Shown here: piece after piece, positions 25,809-34,192 of the stretch | How the letters are laid out: each line of letters starts with the position of its first letter | Numbering within the stretch: position 1 is the first letter of the stretch | DNA from: JBMOKU01 sp049324315 | GTDB lineage: Bacteria > Bacillota > Clostridia > Peptostreptococcales > Thermotaleaceae | Reading direction: 5' to 3' | Assembly: GCA_049324315.1 (NCBI GenBank) | Contig: JBMOKU010000008.1 | Span: 62,001 to 126,000, forward strand | Length of the DNA: 64,000 bases | Program-made: the position numbers and the translations under genes | Notes under the pieces: generated by a model | Told to the model about the DNA's origin: nothing | What the model saw: the letters and a program-made list of their open reading frames with translations, nothing else | Databases searched by the model: none

Positions 25809-26804
25809 TTAGATAATTGAGTGATACGCTTGGATAATCTTTTGTGCTGCTTGGTCCCATGTATAATTTGCCATGATAAAATCTCTAAAATCGTTGCTTT
25901 TTCTTTTTTCATACTCTTTCATAGTGCCTTCATAAATAGACTGAATATCATTGGGCCTGCAATAGCTTACATAGTTTTTGCACACTTCCCTTGCTGTACC
26001 TCTTTCCGTCGTCACAACATTACTACCTGCAGCACCTGCTTCTAAATTCACAAGACCAGGAAACTCTACCCAACTAGGTAATACGTGTACTTTTGCTTCT
26101 TTATAAATAGAAAACAAAGCTTGACGATCAATTTGTTCCAAATAGAAAACTTGATCCCTTTTTATATGAAAACATTCTTTTAGGTATTTAGGATCGTTCA
26201 AAGATCCAACAAGTACAATAGGGATTTTTTCTTTCTCCATGGCTTTCAGTAAGCTTAATTGATTTTTCTGATGATGAACCCTAGCAACACATAGAATATA
26301 ATCCTTAACACCATATTTCGATAATATGTACTTTTCGTTATACGCCATAGAAAGGGGCTTAATTCCATAAGGAACAATAACCTGTTTTTCATATGGTACC
26401 TTATAATTTTTATAAAGGAGTTCTCTTTCACCTCCACAGTGCGGTAGAATAAGGGCGGATATATCAAATATATACTTTCTTTTTCTTTCATTTCTATTCC
26501 ATGCGTCAATTCTTTCTGTTTCATTGATTTCTTTATAATACTCTCTTAGATCCCAATATATAGGAGTCAAGGCGACTTTCATATTTTTTGCGGCAGCATT
26601 TTTAGCAAATTGAAGGCTTTCCTGAACGCGAATCGTATTAAATATATGAATTATCTGGTATCTGCTATAGTTTACGACAGGTTCTGAGCACAAGTCTACT
26701 TGAATGCCTGATCTCATTAGTGCATCTCTAAGATTCTCACATACGATTGTATCACCGGCTATATTTATTTTATAATCTTTTCGAATTTGAAATAATACTT
26801 TCAT
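25809..26804 (-). CDS. Glycosyltransferase family 4 (GT-B fold)
   Basis: 331 aa. Family 4 pattern: a Rossmann N-terminus (KVLFQIRKDYKINIAGDTIV), the linker VPYGIKPLSM, then YILCVARVHHQKNQLSLLKA, VLVGSLNDPKYLKEC, AKVHVLPSWVEFPGLVNLEA (the donor-binding EX7E-like area) and NVVTTERGTAREVC. It transfers a sugar from a nucleotide donor. The start codon lies 8 bases after the stop of the coat-like gene at 26813-27550, so the two are almost certainly cotranscribed. RfbF, rfbG and two GT-A transferases follow on the same strand. Confidence 0.85.
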   Translation of the reverse strand: MKVLFQIRKDYKINIAGDTIVCENLRDALMRSGIQVDLCSEPVVNYSRYQIIHIFNTIRVQESLQFAKNAAAKNMKVALTPIYWDLREYYKEINETERIDAWNRNERKRKYIFDISALILPHCGGERELLYKNYKVPYEKQVIVPYGIKPLSMAYNEKYILSKYGVKDYILCVARVHHQKNQLSLLKAMEKEKIPIVLVGSLNDPKYLKECFHIKRDQVFYLEQIDRQALFSIYKEAKVHVLPSWVEFPGLVNLEAGAAGSNVVTTERGTAREVCKNYVSYCRPNDIQSIYEGTMKEYEKRKSNDFRDFIMANYTWDQAAQKIIQAYHSII

Positions 26805-26812
26805 CTTCTTAC

Positions 26813-27550
26813 CTACGACTCTTCGAATTCATTGAAGCCCGCCGGAAAAAAATCCTCTGGAAATGGTTTTGTTTCAAACTCGTCTTTCAAATCATTTTCA
26901 TAAGCACCAAACGGTTCAACAATCGGAGGTTCGGGAATGTAGTCATAGGATGAAACCAATAGCTGAACTTTTCCAACTACTCTTATGATTTCATAAATTC
27001 CAGCAGATAATAATACTTTTCCACTCGTTATTTCTGGACTATCCAGTAAATCTGTACGGGTTTCGATATCTATTTTATATTTGAATTCATTTCTAGCCTC
27101 AGGCATAAACATGACAATGTCCTTCTCAATGTCCGGTAATACGCCGCTTACGCTTATTACTTCTTTTGTAGACAGGTTTCTCAATCTTAGGGAGAAGGGT
27201 ATTTTCAATACAAATTGTACTCTCGAAAAATTGGGGCGCCTTATGCCTAGTGGCGTTACTGTTATGTCTCCATCTTTTATAGCGCCCTGATAAAACTCGC
27301 TTTCCACATATTCATAGGACTCTTTAACATCCGGCAGATCCACAGAATGTCTAAGAAAGCTATCTCTCATCTGGCAATACGAGAAAACCCTATCGGCCAA
27401 AATACTTATAGGCTCCCCTTTATCTTTTTCAGCTTTTTCCTTATTTCCATTGAATGTTCTTTTCATGCTATCGAGACTTTTAGAAAAGGGCTCCGGTTCT
27501 AGCATGTTATGATTTTCTGTTTGTTTTAAAATAGTACGGTTGTGGTTCAC
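26813..27550 (-). CDS. Coat-like beta-rich protein, copy A (first gene of the glycosyltransferase operon)
   Basis: 245 aa, starting at a GTG (27550) with AGGAGG 8 bases upstream. No signal peptide or membrane helix. The N-terminal 55 residues are polar and lysine-rich. Residues 75-215 are beta-strand rich, and the C-terminus is acidic and proline-rich (KPFPEDFFPAGFNEFEES). I recognise no named domain. It is a diverged relative of the gene at 30147-30965: both have AGIYEIIRVVGKVQLLV / VGIYHIIKCELIVQLV followed by proline-rich PPI/PPP, and both end in a (P)xFFPxxxxxF motif. It is divergent from a propeller/coiled-coil gene, as is the other copy. A spore-coat or surface role is inferred only from this context. 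Confidence 0.6.
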   Translation of the reverse strand: MNHNRTILKQTENHNMLEPEPFSKSLDSMKRTFNGNKEKAEKDKGEPISILADRVFSYCQMRDSFLRHSVDLPDVKESYEYVESEFYQGAIKDGDITVTPLGIRRPNFSRVQFVLKIPFSLRLRNLSTKEVISVSGVLPDIEKDIVMFMPEARNEFKYKIDIETRTDLLDSPEITSGKVLLSAGIYEIIRVVGKVQLLVSSYDYIPEPPIVEPFGAYENDLKDEFETKPFPEDFFPAGFNEFEES

Positions 27551-27764
27551 TCCAAATCCCTCCTAAAAACAACCTTGATATTTTCGTTTTCCTGTTTATA
27601 AACATGCAAAAACTTCTTCATATTATCTTATGATTAACTTCTTATGAATCTTACTGATTAAGAGATTTTTTCTATTTTTTTGATAACGAATCTTTTTTTG
27701 AATGAACTATCATATATATTTAGAATAGGACAATATTTTTTGTTAGAGATAGGAGGGAATGTCG

Positions 27765-29240
27765 ATGAATATACCTATAGAACGTCAATTTCTTCATTAT
27801 CATGGGGACGGGAGTATAACTTACACGTATATAATAGATCAATCTTTATATATTGATACAATCCAACAAGGGAAAACAATTCGTTCTCTTGAACTTGTCA
27901 ATCATATTATCGATTATGCAGTAGGCATCGATGACCAAGGCCTACTCCATTTGGTTAGCATAGCCGAAACAGGTGAATTAGAATATTGGATTTGTTATCA
28001 TGGTGAGTGGAAGTCAAAGCTCTTAACAACGTATGATACACAAACGCAAATATTTAAAAATCTAACTATCTATATTGCCTTTGATAAAATACATATTTTA
28101 GTAGCTGTTTCCAATATTATTCACCCAGAATTATGGACACTGAAGCATCATTACTGGAGTAACCATACTTGGTTTAACAAAAAAGTATGTGAGATCGTTA
28201 GTGGAAAATATGAAACACCTTATCACTCCGATATAGATATTTATAAAAACATTCATATCGTATATAAGTCTTTAACAAAAGGGAATCATCATATTTTTTA
28301 CGCGAAATTTAATGCTACTCATAATATGTGGAATATCCCCCAGAATATTAGCAGTTCTTTCGCTGAAAACCATCATCCATTTGTATTCTGTGATCAGATA
28401 AAGGGTGTACATATTCTGTGGTCAGGAATTCAAAACAACAGTTATCAAATTAATTATCTATATAATAAAAATAACATCTCTGTTAAACGAGGATGGTCAG
28501 AGACAATTTTTTTATCCATAGAAAGTACGAATTGTACGCATCCATATATGCTGCAAATTGATAACAGGCTGGCTGCCATCTGGAAAGAGAATGATAGATT
28601 CAGAATATCTACAAGTAATTCAATGGGTAAAACCTGGTCTGATCCCTTCTTCATAGAAATAGAAAATCATGAAACCCTTAAATCTATTTCCGTATTAGGC
28701 AAAACATACAAAAATTTAAAACCTATCAAAATTATCTATGCTCTTGGATATCTGTATAATGACTTTTATTTAATGGGTGTAGATCCCGCTCATCAGCGAG
28801 AAGAAACAACATCAGAAAACCTCTGTCAAGTGTCATCTTATTCACCAGATACATTACCCACGTCTCATGAGGACATAGCTGGTTACAACGATACATATGA
28901 AAGTAAAATGAAAGATATTCCTATAGAAGGAAATTCAACAACAATAGTCTTCGAAAAAGATAATTCGTTAGATATAGTAGAAACCGTTCCTACAGAAGAA
29001 CCTTCGATATTAATAAATGATTTGAGAGATCTTGAAATATTTGGAGAAATCTTAGATCGCTTAGAGGAAATACAGACTGAACAGAAGCAGTTAGACAAGA
29101 TTTTACTTTTACTTTTAGAATCTCATAAAGAGCATGATTCCAATCTTAATCATTTAGCAAAAGTAATTCAATTAATAAACGAAAATATAAACCAACGTAA
29201 CATGCCGCCTTTAGGAATATTTAGAAGTCTTTTTAAATAA
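27765..29240 (+). CDS. Propeller-like protein with C-terminal coiled coil, copy A
   Basis: 491 aa from the ATG at 27765; the ATG at 27759 is only 2 bases from the AGGAGGG site, so the second is preferred. Residues 1-345 consist of repeated 50-60 residue beta blocks with Trp/Tyr at blade ends (ELEYWICYHGEWKSKLL, IHILVAVSN, THNMWNIPQNIS, GVHILWSGIQNNSYQINYLY), suggesting a beta-propeller or sialidase-like fold. No catalytic Asp-box is clear. Residues 345-425 are low complexity and acidic; 425-480 form a heptad-rich coiled coil. It ends PLGIFRSLFK, matching GLFRRIFT of the paralogue at 31160. No signal peptide. It is divergent from the coat-like gene. Confidence 0.6.
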   Translation: MNIPIERQFLHYHGDGSITYTYIIDQSLYIDTIQQGKTIRSLELVNHIIDYAVGIDDQGLLHLVSIAETGELEYWICYHGEWKSKLLTTYDTQTQIFKNLTIYIAFDKIHILVAVSNIIHPELWTLKHHYWSNHTWFNKKVCEIVSGKYETPYHSDIDIYKNIHIVYKSLTKGNHHIFYAKFNATHNMWNIPQNISSSFAENHHPFVFCDQIKGVHILWSGIQNNSYQINYLYNKNNISVKRGWSETIFLSIESTNCTHPYMLQIDNRLAAIWKENDRFRISTSNSMGKTWSDPFFIEIENHETLKSISVLGKTYKNLKPIKIIYALGYLYNDFYLMGVDPAHQREETTSENLCQVSSYSPDTLPTSHEDIAGYNDTYESKMKDIPIEGNSTTIVFEKDNSLDIVETVPTEEPSILINDLRDLEIFGEILDRLEEIQTEQKQLDKILLLLLESHKEHDSNLNHLAKVIQLINENINQRNMPPLGIFRSLFK

Positions 29241-29355
29241 TTACGAGGATTCCTTACTTCCAAAAACTACATTGGTAATATATAGGGAATTTTTTTGAAA
29301 ATTCCTACAATATATGATATCTTAACATTACTAAAAAAAATAATGGAGGTATGGC

Positions 29356-30084
29356 ATGAAGAGAAAAATAATAGCATACATAAGTGTCGGTGTTATATCC
29401 TTGGGGATAGCTGCAATTCCAGGTACCGCTTCTTCAATCCAATATAATGTTAAAGATAAGCACTATTGGTATGTATCTCCGCAAAATACAAGCTATTGGA
29501 CCTACGAATATGTAAATGGAAAATTGACAAGAAAACTTGTTCAAATAGATAATGCTGCTTCACCCACAAATACGGCAGAAGGCAAAGAAACTCCTGTTAG
29601 TACACCACCAGTGAGTCAAGAAGAAAATACTTCTACTGAAACCTCTAAAGAAACATCGAGTGTAAAAGTTCCTGAAACAGTTTCAAACGAAGATGCGCTG
29701 AGCGCTGATGAATTAAAGCTGCTTCAACTCATCAATGATGCTAGAAAGAAATCAGGTTTGCCAGCTGTTCAAATTGATATGGAAGTAGCCAAAGCTGCAA
29801 GACTCAAGTCTGAAGATATGGCTGTAAATAATTACTTTGCCCACAAGTCTCCAACCTATGGTGACTCTCGGCAAATGTTGAAAAACATGGGGATCGAATT
29901 CTCTTATGCTGCTGAAAACATTGCTATTAACGGCTCTGTATCAAAGGTCCATAGTTCATTTATGTCTTCATCAACCCATAAAGCAAATATACTTGGAAGT
30001 GGTTGGACCCACGTTGGTCTTGGTATATCCAAAAGAAAAAATGGTACAGGTATTATTGTAACAGAAATATTTATTAAAAAATAA
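29356..30084 (+). CDS. CAP-domain (SCP/PR-1, YkwD-like) extracellular protein
   Basis: 242 aa. Signal peptide (MKRKIIAYISVGVISLGIAA), then a short segment with a HYWYVSPQNTSYWTYEYVNG repeat-like aromatic motif, then a Ser/Thr/Glu-rich linker (about residues 75-115). The CAP domain runs from about 118: LLQLINDARKKSGLPAVQID, RLKSEDMAVNNYFAHKSP, YAAENIAIN, SSSTHKANILGSGWTHVGLG. The conserved His and Glu of the CAP cavity are present (FAHKSP, AENIA). It is related to B. subtilis YkwD and to secreted spore or wall proteins; the biochemical role is unknown. It sits between the two cassette copies. Confidence 0.85.
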   Translation: MKRKIIAYISVGVISLGIAAIPGTASSIQYNVKDKHYWYVSPQNTSYWTYEYVNGKLTRKLVQIDNAASPTNTAEGKETPVSTPPVSQEENTSTETSKETSSVKVPETVSNEDALSADELKLLQLINDARKKSGLPAVQIDMEVAKAARLKSEDMAVNNYFAHKSPTYGDSRQMLKNMGIEFSYAAENIAINGSVSKVHSSFMSSSTHKANILGSGWTHVGLGISKRKNGTGIIVTEIFIKK

Positions 30085-30099
30085 ACCCGTGAAAATATG

Positions 30100-30130
30100 A
30101 AATGAGATGTTCACTTCGAACATCTCATTT
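30100..30130 (+). terminator. Bidirectional terminator between the CAP gene and coat-like gene B
   Basis: Perfect 13-base arms (AAATGAGATGTTC / GAACATCTCATTT) with loop ACTTC. It is flanked by T-rich sequence on the + strand and by A-rich sequence that reads as T on the minus strand, in a convergent gap of 62 bases. Confidence 0.8.
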
Positions 30131-30146
30131 ATTGTTGTTATTTCTA

Positions 30147-30965
30147 TTAGCATCCAGGCCCTGTGATGAAATCGTCAAGCTGTGGTGGGAAGAAAGCTGG
30201 CGGTAATTGTGCATTAAATACTTCACATGGCTCACCCAATCTTTCACAAGGTGCTGGTGGTGGACAGAAGCCGAAGGCCGGAATTACAAGCTGCACAATT
30301 AATTCACACTTAATGATGTGATAGATTCCTACTGTGAAGACTGCAAAGCAGACATCATCATAAGGATCTGCTGTGTTGAGCCCTTGGCGTTCGATTTGTG
30401 CATCAAGAACACTTGCAACAATTTCAAGTTTTACAATCTCATCGTCTGCATCAGTAGCTGGGAAGATTGTTCCCGACTGGTCTACCCTGCTTTCTCTGAT
30501 AATTGCTAATGATTCTGGACAGTAGAGTGGACCAACTGTTTCGCTTCTTCTTAATAGTACTTCATTATCTGTTGTTACAGTTCCATCATCAAATACTACA
30601 TCATATAAAATTCTAAGTTGATACGTAAATGTTATAATTTTTCTGTCAGGATCACCTGGTACTGGTCTTTTACTTATTACTCTAAAGGAATTTGGAACTA
30701 AACCAGCAATTCTGGCATTAACAATATTGTCAGCACTGCAGTCAATTCTTTGACGCAAATCTGGGTCAAAGAAAATGCCTTCTGCTGTATTTTCCTTTGT
30801 AGGATCGCCAACTAAACAAACTCTCAATAAACAAGAGTCATACACCTTTGGAACTTGCACGCATACCAATTCGCATGCATTACCAAATTGTTCTCTTAAT
30901 TCTTCAGGAATGACACCAGGCGTATATATACTAATTCCGCAACCTGATGATGACTGTCTGAACAT
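30147..30965 (-). CDS. Coat-like cysteine-rich beta protein, copy B
   Basis: 272 aa, ATG at 30965 with GGGGG 8 bases upstream. It is rich in cysteine, with about thirteen (CELVCVQVPKVYDSCLLRVC, FCPPPAPCERLGEPCEVF, final GC), and otherwise beta-strand-like (residues 80-215). It contains NIVNARIAGLVPNSFRVISK and ends QLPPAFFPPQLDDF. The cysteine pattern and the CVQVPKVYDSC opening resemble clostridial spore-coat/SPOCS-type proteins, but I cannot name a family with certainty. It is paralogous in its C-terminal half to the 245-aa gene at 26813. A sigma-K-like promoter is found upstream (31044-31071). It is divergent from the second propeller gene. Confidence 0.62.
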   Translation of the reverse strand: MFRQSSSGCGISIYTPGVIPEELREQFGNACELVCVQVPKVYDSCLLRVCLVGDPTKENTAEGIFFDPDLRQRIDCSADNIVNARIAGLVPNSFRVISKRPVPGDPDRKIITFTYQLRILYDVVFDDGTVTTDNEVLLRRSETVGPLYCPESLAIIRESRVDQSGTIFPATDADDEIVKLEIVASVLDAQIERQGLNTADPYDDVCFAVFTVGIYHIIKCELIVQLVIPAFGFCPPPAPCERLGEPCEVFNAQLPPAFFPPQLDDFITGPGC

Positions 30966-31043
30966 ATACTTTCCCCCTTCTTAATTAATTAGAATGCGCT
31001 TCGACATATTCATAAGTAGATGCAATTTCATCTGTTCTAATTG

Positions 31044-31071
31044 TATAGTATGTAATGGCTAACCATTTGGT
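31044..31071 (-). promoter_or_regulatory. Sigma-K-like promoter upstream of coat-like gene B
   Basis: Minus strand AC (31071-31070), 17-nt spacer, CATACTATA (31052-31044), matching the AC-N16/17-CATANNNTA mother-cell pattern. It lies 78 bases before the ATG. One match to a degenerate pattern is not decisive. Confidence 0.4.
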
Positions 31072-31159
31072 GATTAAAATTAGAATATAAATTAATGGAA
31101 AACTCTGTATCATAATCAAAAATATGTTCTAATATATTTTACTAAGGTAGGTGGGGAAA

Positions 31160-32662
31160 GTGTTAAATAATAAAAGCTTTGAAACCATATTATTTGTGAA
31201 AGACAACTGCATGCGCTTCTATGTGGATCAGCATAAACATTTACATTACGATTTCGTCAACGGCATTGGACCTATCAAAGTATTTGATGAAGAAATCTTA
31301 GAATATGATATCGAAATGAATGCCGAGGGCAAAATAGGCATTGCAATTCTGGATAAATCCGGTGGATTGCATTACTATCATTATGATGGTGTAGAATGGC
31401 AAAGCCAGCTTCTATATCATGTAGATGTTAGTAAAGAGGATATTTGTTACATTCAACTAAAATTTTCCAAAACGAATGTTTACATTTTATTCTGCTGGAA
31501 TAATGTGTCAAATCCGAAACAATGGTCTATTGTGTGCTACTATACAAAAGGAAACAATTGGGATAAAGAGGTTTTTTCACGGATTTATCTTAAAAATAGG
31601 ATAAAACCTTATATCCTTATACGAGATCATCAGGATCAGTTATATTTACTTTATTTAACAAATAATAATCTTATTTACAATATTCAGATGCAAATGCTCA
31701 GTAAAAATGCTGCAAGCTGGAGTTCTCCAAAACTTATAAGTAATTGTATTTATGTCAACAGCTTTTATTTAGATGCTGTAATTGATAATGATCATACCCT
31801 GCATCTGTGCTGGTGCGATAAACAAAAGCAGTCCTACTGTATTAAATACCTTTCTCTTGACACGCCATTCACAGCTGCCATAGCCCCTTTGACACTTCTG
31901 CAGTCCAAGACGCCTTACATAAGATCAATGCTATACATAGAGAAACAGTCCGCTGCATGCTTCGGCTTCACCGGTTCTGGATTGGACTACGCGATAAAGA
32001 TGAAACAAAACCCTACTCATAAAACAGGCAATTGGAAGACCGGAAATACGCAAGACTGGGATTTGAGTAATCTAAAAGTTTTTAAGACCATTTTTGGACA
32101 GTCTCATCCAAATAATTCATATCACGGAAATTATATATTAACCGACGACAGTCAGGAATTTACACCAATCCAAATTTTTAGAGAGGATCAAAGCATGCTA
32201 AATGAAGTCCATGCTACTTCAGATGAGCATACATTTATTATAGATCAGAGTAAGACACAAGATAAAGAAATTTTACAGCTTAAAAGATTAAGAGTTGATA
32301 ATTTCAAGTTAAATCAAGAATTATTAACAAAGAATAATATAATAAAATCCTATGAAAATGAAATCCAATTTCTGAGAGAAAAGGTGAAAAAGCTTGAAAA
32401 TGATTATAAGACATTATCTCAAACCATTGAAACAAGTCAAAAGAAAATAAAAGATCAGGCTGACTCACTTCGATCACATACAAATACATCTGAAAAGCTA
32501 GAAGCAAAAAATAAAGAGCTGCTAAAGGAAATAAGCCTTTATCAGCAAAAGATTGGTCAATTAAATGCTTTTGTAGAAGAGTTAAGAAAGGAAAATCAGC
32601 ATTACAAGGAAGAGCTTGAAGATATGGCAAATCGCGGCCTTTTTCGTAGAATATTCACTTAG
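31160..32662 (+). CDS. Propeller-like protein with long C-terminal coiled coil, copy B
   Basis: 500 aa from the GTG at 31160, which has AAGGTAGG 7 bases upstream; a GTG at 31151 overlaps that site. Residues 1-330 have the same blade pattern as the gene at 27765: GLHYYHYDGVEWQSQLL, SIVCYYTKGNNWDKEVF, NAASWSSPKLISN, TLHLCWCDKQKQSYCIKYL. From about residue 370 to 490 there is a long heptad-repeat coiled coil (LRVDNFKLNQELL, EIQFLREKVKKLENDYK, LEAKNKELLKEISLYQQKI). It ends DMANRGLFRRIFT, matching the other copy. No signal peptide. Its stop overlaps the convergent DUF3343 stop by a few bases, and no terminator lies between. Function unknown; a structural surface protein is inferred. Confidence 0.6.
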   Translation: MLNNKSFETILFVKDNCMRFYVDQHKHLHYDFVNGIGPIKVFDEEILEYDIEMNAEGKIGIAILDKSGGLHYYHYDGVEWQSQLLYHVDVSKEDICYIQLKFSKTNVYILFCWNNVSNPKQWSIVCYYTKGNNWDKEVFSRIYLKNRIKPYILIRDHQDQLYLLYLTNNNLIYNIQMQMLSKNAASWSSPKLISNCIYVNSFYLDAVIDNDHTLHLCWCDKQKQSYCIKYLSLDTPFTAAIAPLTLLQSKTPYIRSMLYIEKQSAACFGFTGSGLDYAIKMKQNPTHKTGNWKTGNTQDWDLSNLKVFKTIFGQSHPNNSYHGNYILTDDSQEFTPIQIFREDQSMLNEVHATSDEHTFIIDQSKTQDKEILQLKRLRVDNFKLNQELLTKNNIIKSYENEIQFLREKVKKLENDYKTLSQTIETSQKKIKDQADSLRSHTNTSEKLEAKNKELLKEISLYQQKIGQLNAFVEELRKENQHYKEELEDMANRGLFRRIFT

Positions 32663-32955
32663 TTTTTTCTTTCTTCATCCTTTTTATAAACAACCTTTTT
32701 ATAGCTATATACATTTTGGTTATTGACAATCTCAAAAATACCCTCATAGGGTATTTTTGTCTGCACAACTAGTTCTACTGCCCTTTCCAGATCCCTCTCA
32801 GCGATATAAAGCGCAGTATTACAGGACTTACCCAGGGCTCTTGGAGCTTTTTTCATCGTACTTTTTATTTTGTTTCTTCGAAATAGTTCTTCAATATAAT
32901 ATCCGTGATAGTTAGAAGTAAAAATAATAATGAATTTTTCTAGTTCATAGAGCAT
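32659..32955 (-). CDS. DUF3343 protein (putative Se/S carrier-like)
   Basis: 98 aa from the ATG at 32955 (AGGAG 9 bases upstream; a TTG at 32964 is weaker). DUF3343 pattern: FIIIFTSNYHGYYIEELFRR, the APRALGKSCNTALYI core with the conserved cysteine, and RAVELVVQTKIPYEGIFEI. Small proteins of this type occur near sulfur or selenium handling genes (SirA/YedF-like), and the cysteine may carry S or Se. It is on the same strand as and downstream of the ornithine operon, but separated from orr by a terminator, so a functional link is only possible. Confidence 0.75.
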   Translation of the reverse strand: MLYELEKFIIIFTSNYHGYYIEELFRRNKIKSTMKKAPRALGKSCNTALYIAERDLERAVELVVQTKIPYEGIFEIVNNQNVYSYKKVVYKKDEERKN

Positions 32956-33038
32956 GTCATTCAACTCCTGTCTATTTTTTCATTATCATTATATTCTTAT
33001 CTTCTTTTTTAGGAACAGGAGTCTTCTAATTATTACAA

Positions 33039-33061
33039 AACCCTGTTCTTTGAACAGGGTT
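33039..33061 (-). terminator. Terminator of the ornithine operon after orr
   Basis: Ten-base perfect stem AACCCTGTTC / GAACAGGGTT with a 3-nt apex and a TTTTGTAATAATT tail on the minus strand, 14 bases after the orr stop. Confidence 0.85.
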
Positions 33062-33075
33062 CCAAACATATATCA

Positions 33076-34140
33076 CTATTTCATTATTTTTGCAACATAT
33101 TCTGAAGTCATTAATTGAAGCAGTGCCCCGTATTCAATGTTGAACATGACTTCATCCCCCACATGATACGTTTTTTCACAATCTGTCACATCAATGATTA
33201 AGTGGTCGCTGCTGGCTCCAAGAATATTTATTTTATCATCCAATGGAATTAAATTTTGAACAGAAACATCTTGTCTTCCAACGGCTAGAATTGCACGTTT
33301 TCTTATTCCACGGTCTTCAAATGTAGGTTTGTTTCCAAAGGCATCCATTCCAATCTCACCAATCGGTATAGAAGGTTTCTCTTTTAATTCAATGATTTCC
33401 GCTGCAAAAGTAAATGCATCCTGATATGTATTATCGATAGCATCACCATATGCAGTTTCTCTTCCTAATACAACGGCTTCACCTAACCTTAAATGATTAA
33501 TTCTGTTAGGTAATCCTCCATTTGAAATCAAATAAAGACTGCTAGAATTTCCACCTGATACAATTTCCAGTTTCATATTAAATGTATTTTCAATGTCATC
33601 TGCAAAACCAGCAAGCATCCCTAAATTCTCCTGATTCGGTATAACGCCTCCATAGCAGGTTAAATTTGTACCGATTCCATACAAGGCAATACCGTTTAGT
33701 TTCATGATCTCTTCGATGGTGGAAAACACCTGATCGCGCCACACACCTTCCCTGAGATCTCCTAAATCAATCATCAAAATAATTTTATGTGTTTTTCCTA
33801 ATTCCAATGCAGCCTTGGAAAGAGCCTGGATCGTTGCTAATTCTGAATTTAAGCTAATATCTGCATATTGAACGACTTCCTTTACTTGGCTGATCATAGG
33901 AAGTCTTAGAAGAAGCTTAGGTACCGAAATATTTTGTATTTTGATGAGATTTTCAATTCTGGAGTCTGCAAGCATGGATATGCCAGCATCAACCATTGCC
34001 TGTGCAATATCAGGAATACCACAGAATACTTTTGTAACACCTGCTGTTTGAATGCCTGCATTCTTACACATCGTTGCCAGTGTATTTACATTATGCTTGA
34101 TCTTTTTTAAATCAACTTCCAATCTTGGACAGTTATTCAC
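33076..34140 (-). CDS. orr: Ornithine racemase (Orr), PLP-dependent, alanine-racemase family
   Basis: 354 aa. The start is the GTG at 34140 with GGAGGGAG 8 bases upstream; the frame's earlier TTG at 34155 overlaps that ribosome site. Alanine-racemase N-domain: RLEVDLKKIKHNVNTLATMC, then TAGVTKVFCG with the PLP lysine, ALYGIGTNLTCYGGV, VSGGNSSSLYLI and LRLGEAVVLGRETAYGD. It converts L-ornithine to D-ornithine, the substrate of the aminomutase encoded next door. Last gene of the cluster; a terminator follows. Confidence 0.9.
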   Translation of the reverse strand: MNNCPRLEVDLKKIKHNVNTLATMCKNAGIQTAGVTKVFCGIPDIAQAMVDAGISMLADSRIENLIKIQNISVPKLLLRLPMISQVKEVVQYADISLNSELATIQALSKAALELGKTHKIILMIDLGDLREGVWRDQVFSTIEEIMKLNGIALYGIGTNLTCYGGVIPNQENLGMLAGFADDIENTFNMKLEIVSGGNSSSLYLISNGGLPNRINHLRLGEAVVLGRETAYGDAIDNTYQDAFTFAAEIIELKEKPSIPIGEIGMDAFGNKPTFEDRGIRKRAILAVGRQDVSVQNLIPLDDKINILGASSDHLIIDVTDCEKTYHVGDEVMFNIEYGALLQLMTSEYVAKIMK

Positions 34141-34167
34141 TTTCTCTCCCTCCAAACATTAAATAGA

Positions 34168-34188
34168 TAGCCGGGATAACCCCGGCTA
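34168..34188 (-). terminator. Hairpin between the GlmL-like gene and orr
   Basis: Stem TAGCCGGG / CCCGGCTA, loop of about 5, 4 bases after the GlmL-like stop. The tail TCTATTTAATG is weak, so it may attenuate or protect rather than terminate. Confidence 0.45.
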
Positions 34189-34192
34189 ATCA

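Noticed and set aside
25703..25912. 69-codon frame at the end of the GT4 gene
   Set aside because: Mostly overlaps GT4 in another frame, with no ribosome site or recognisable domain.
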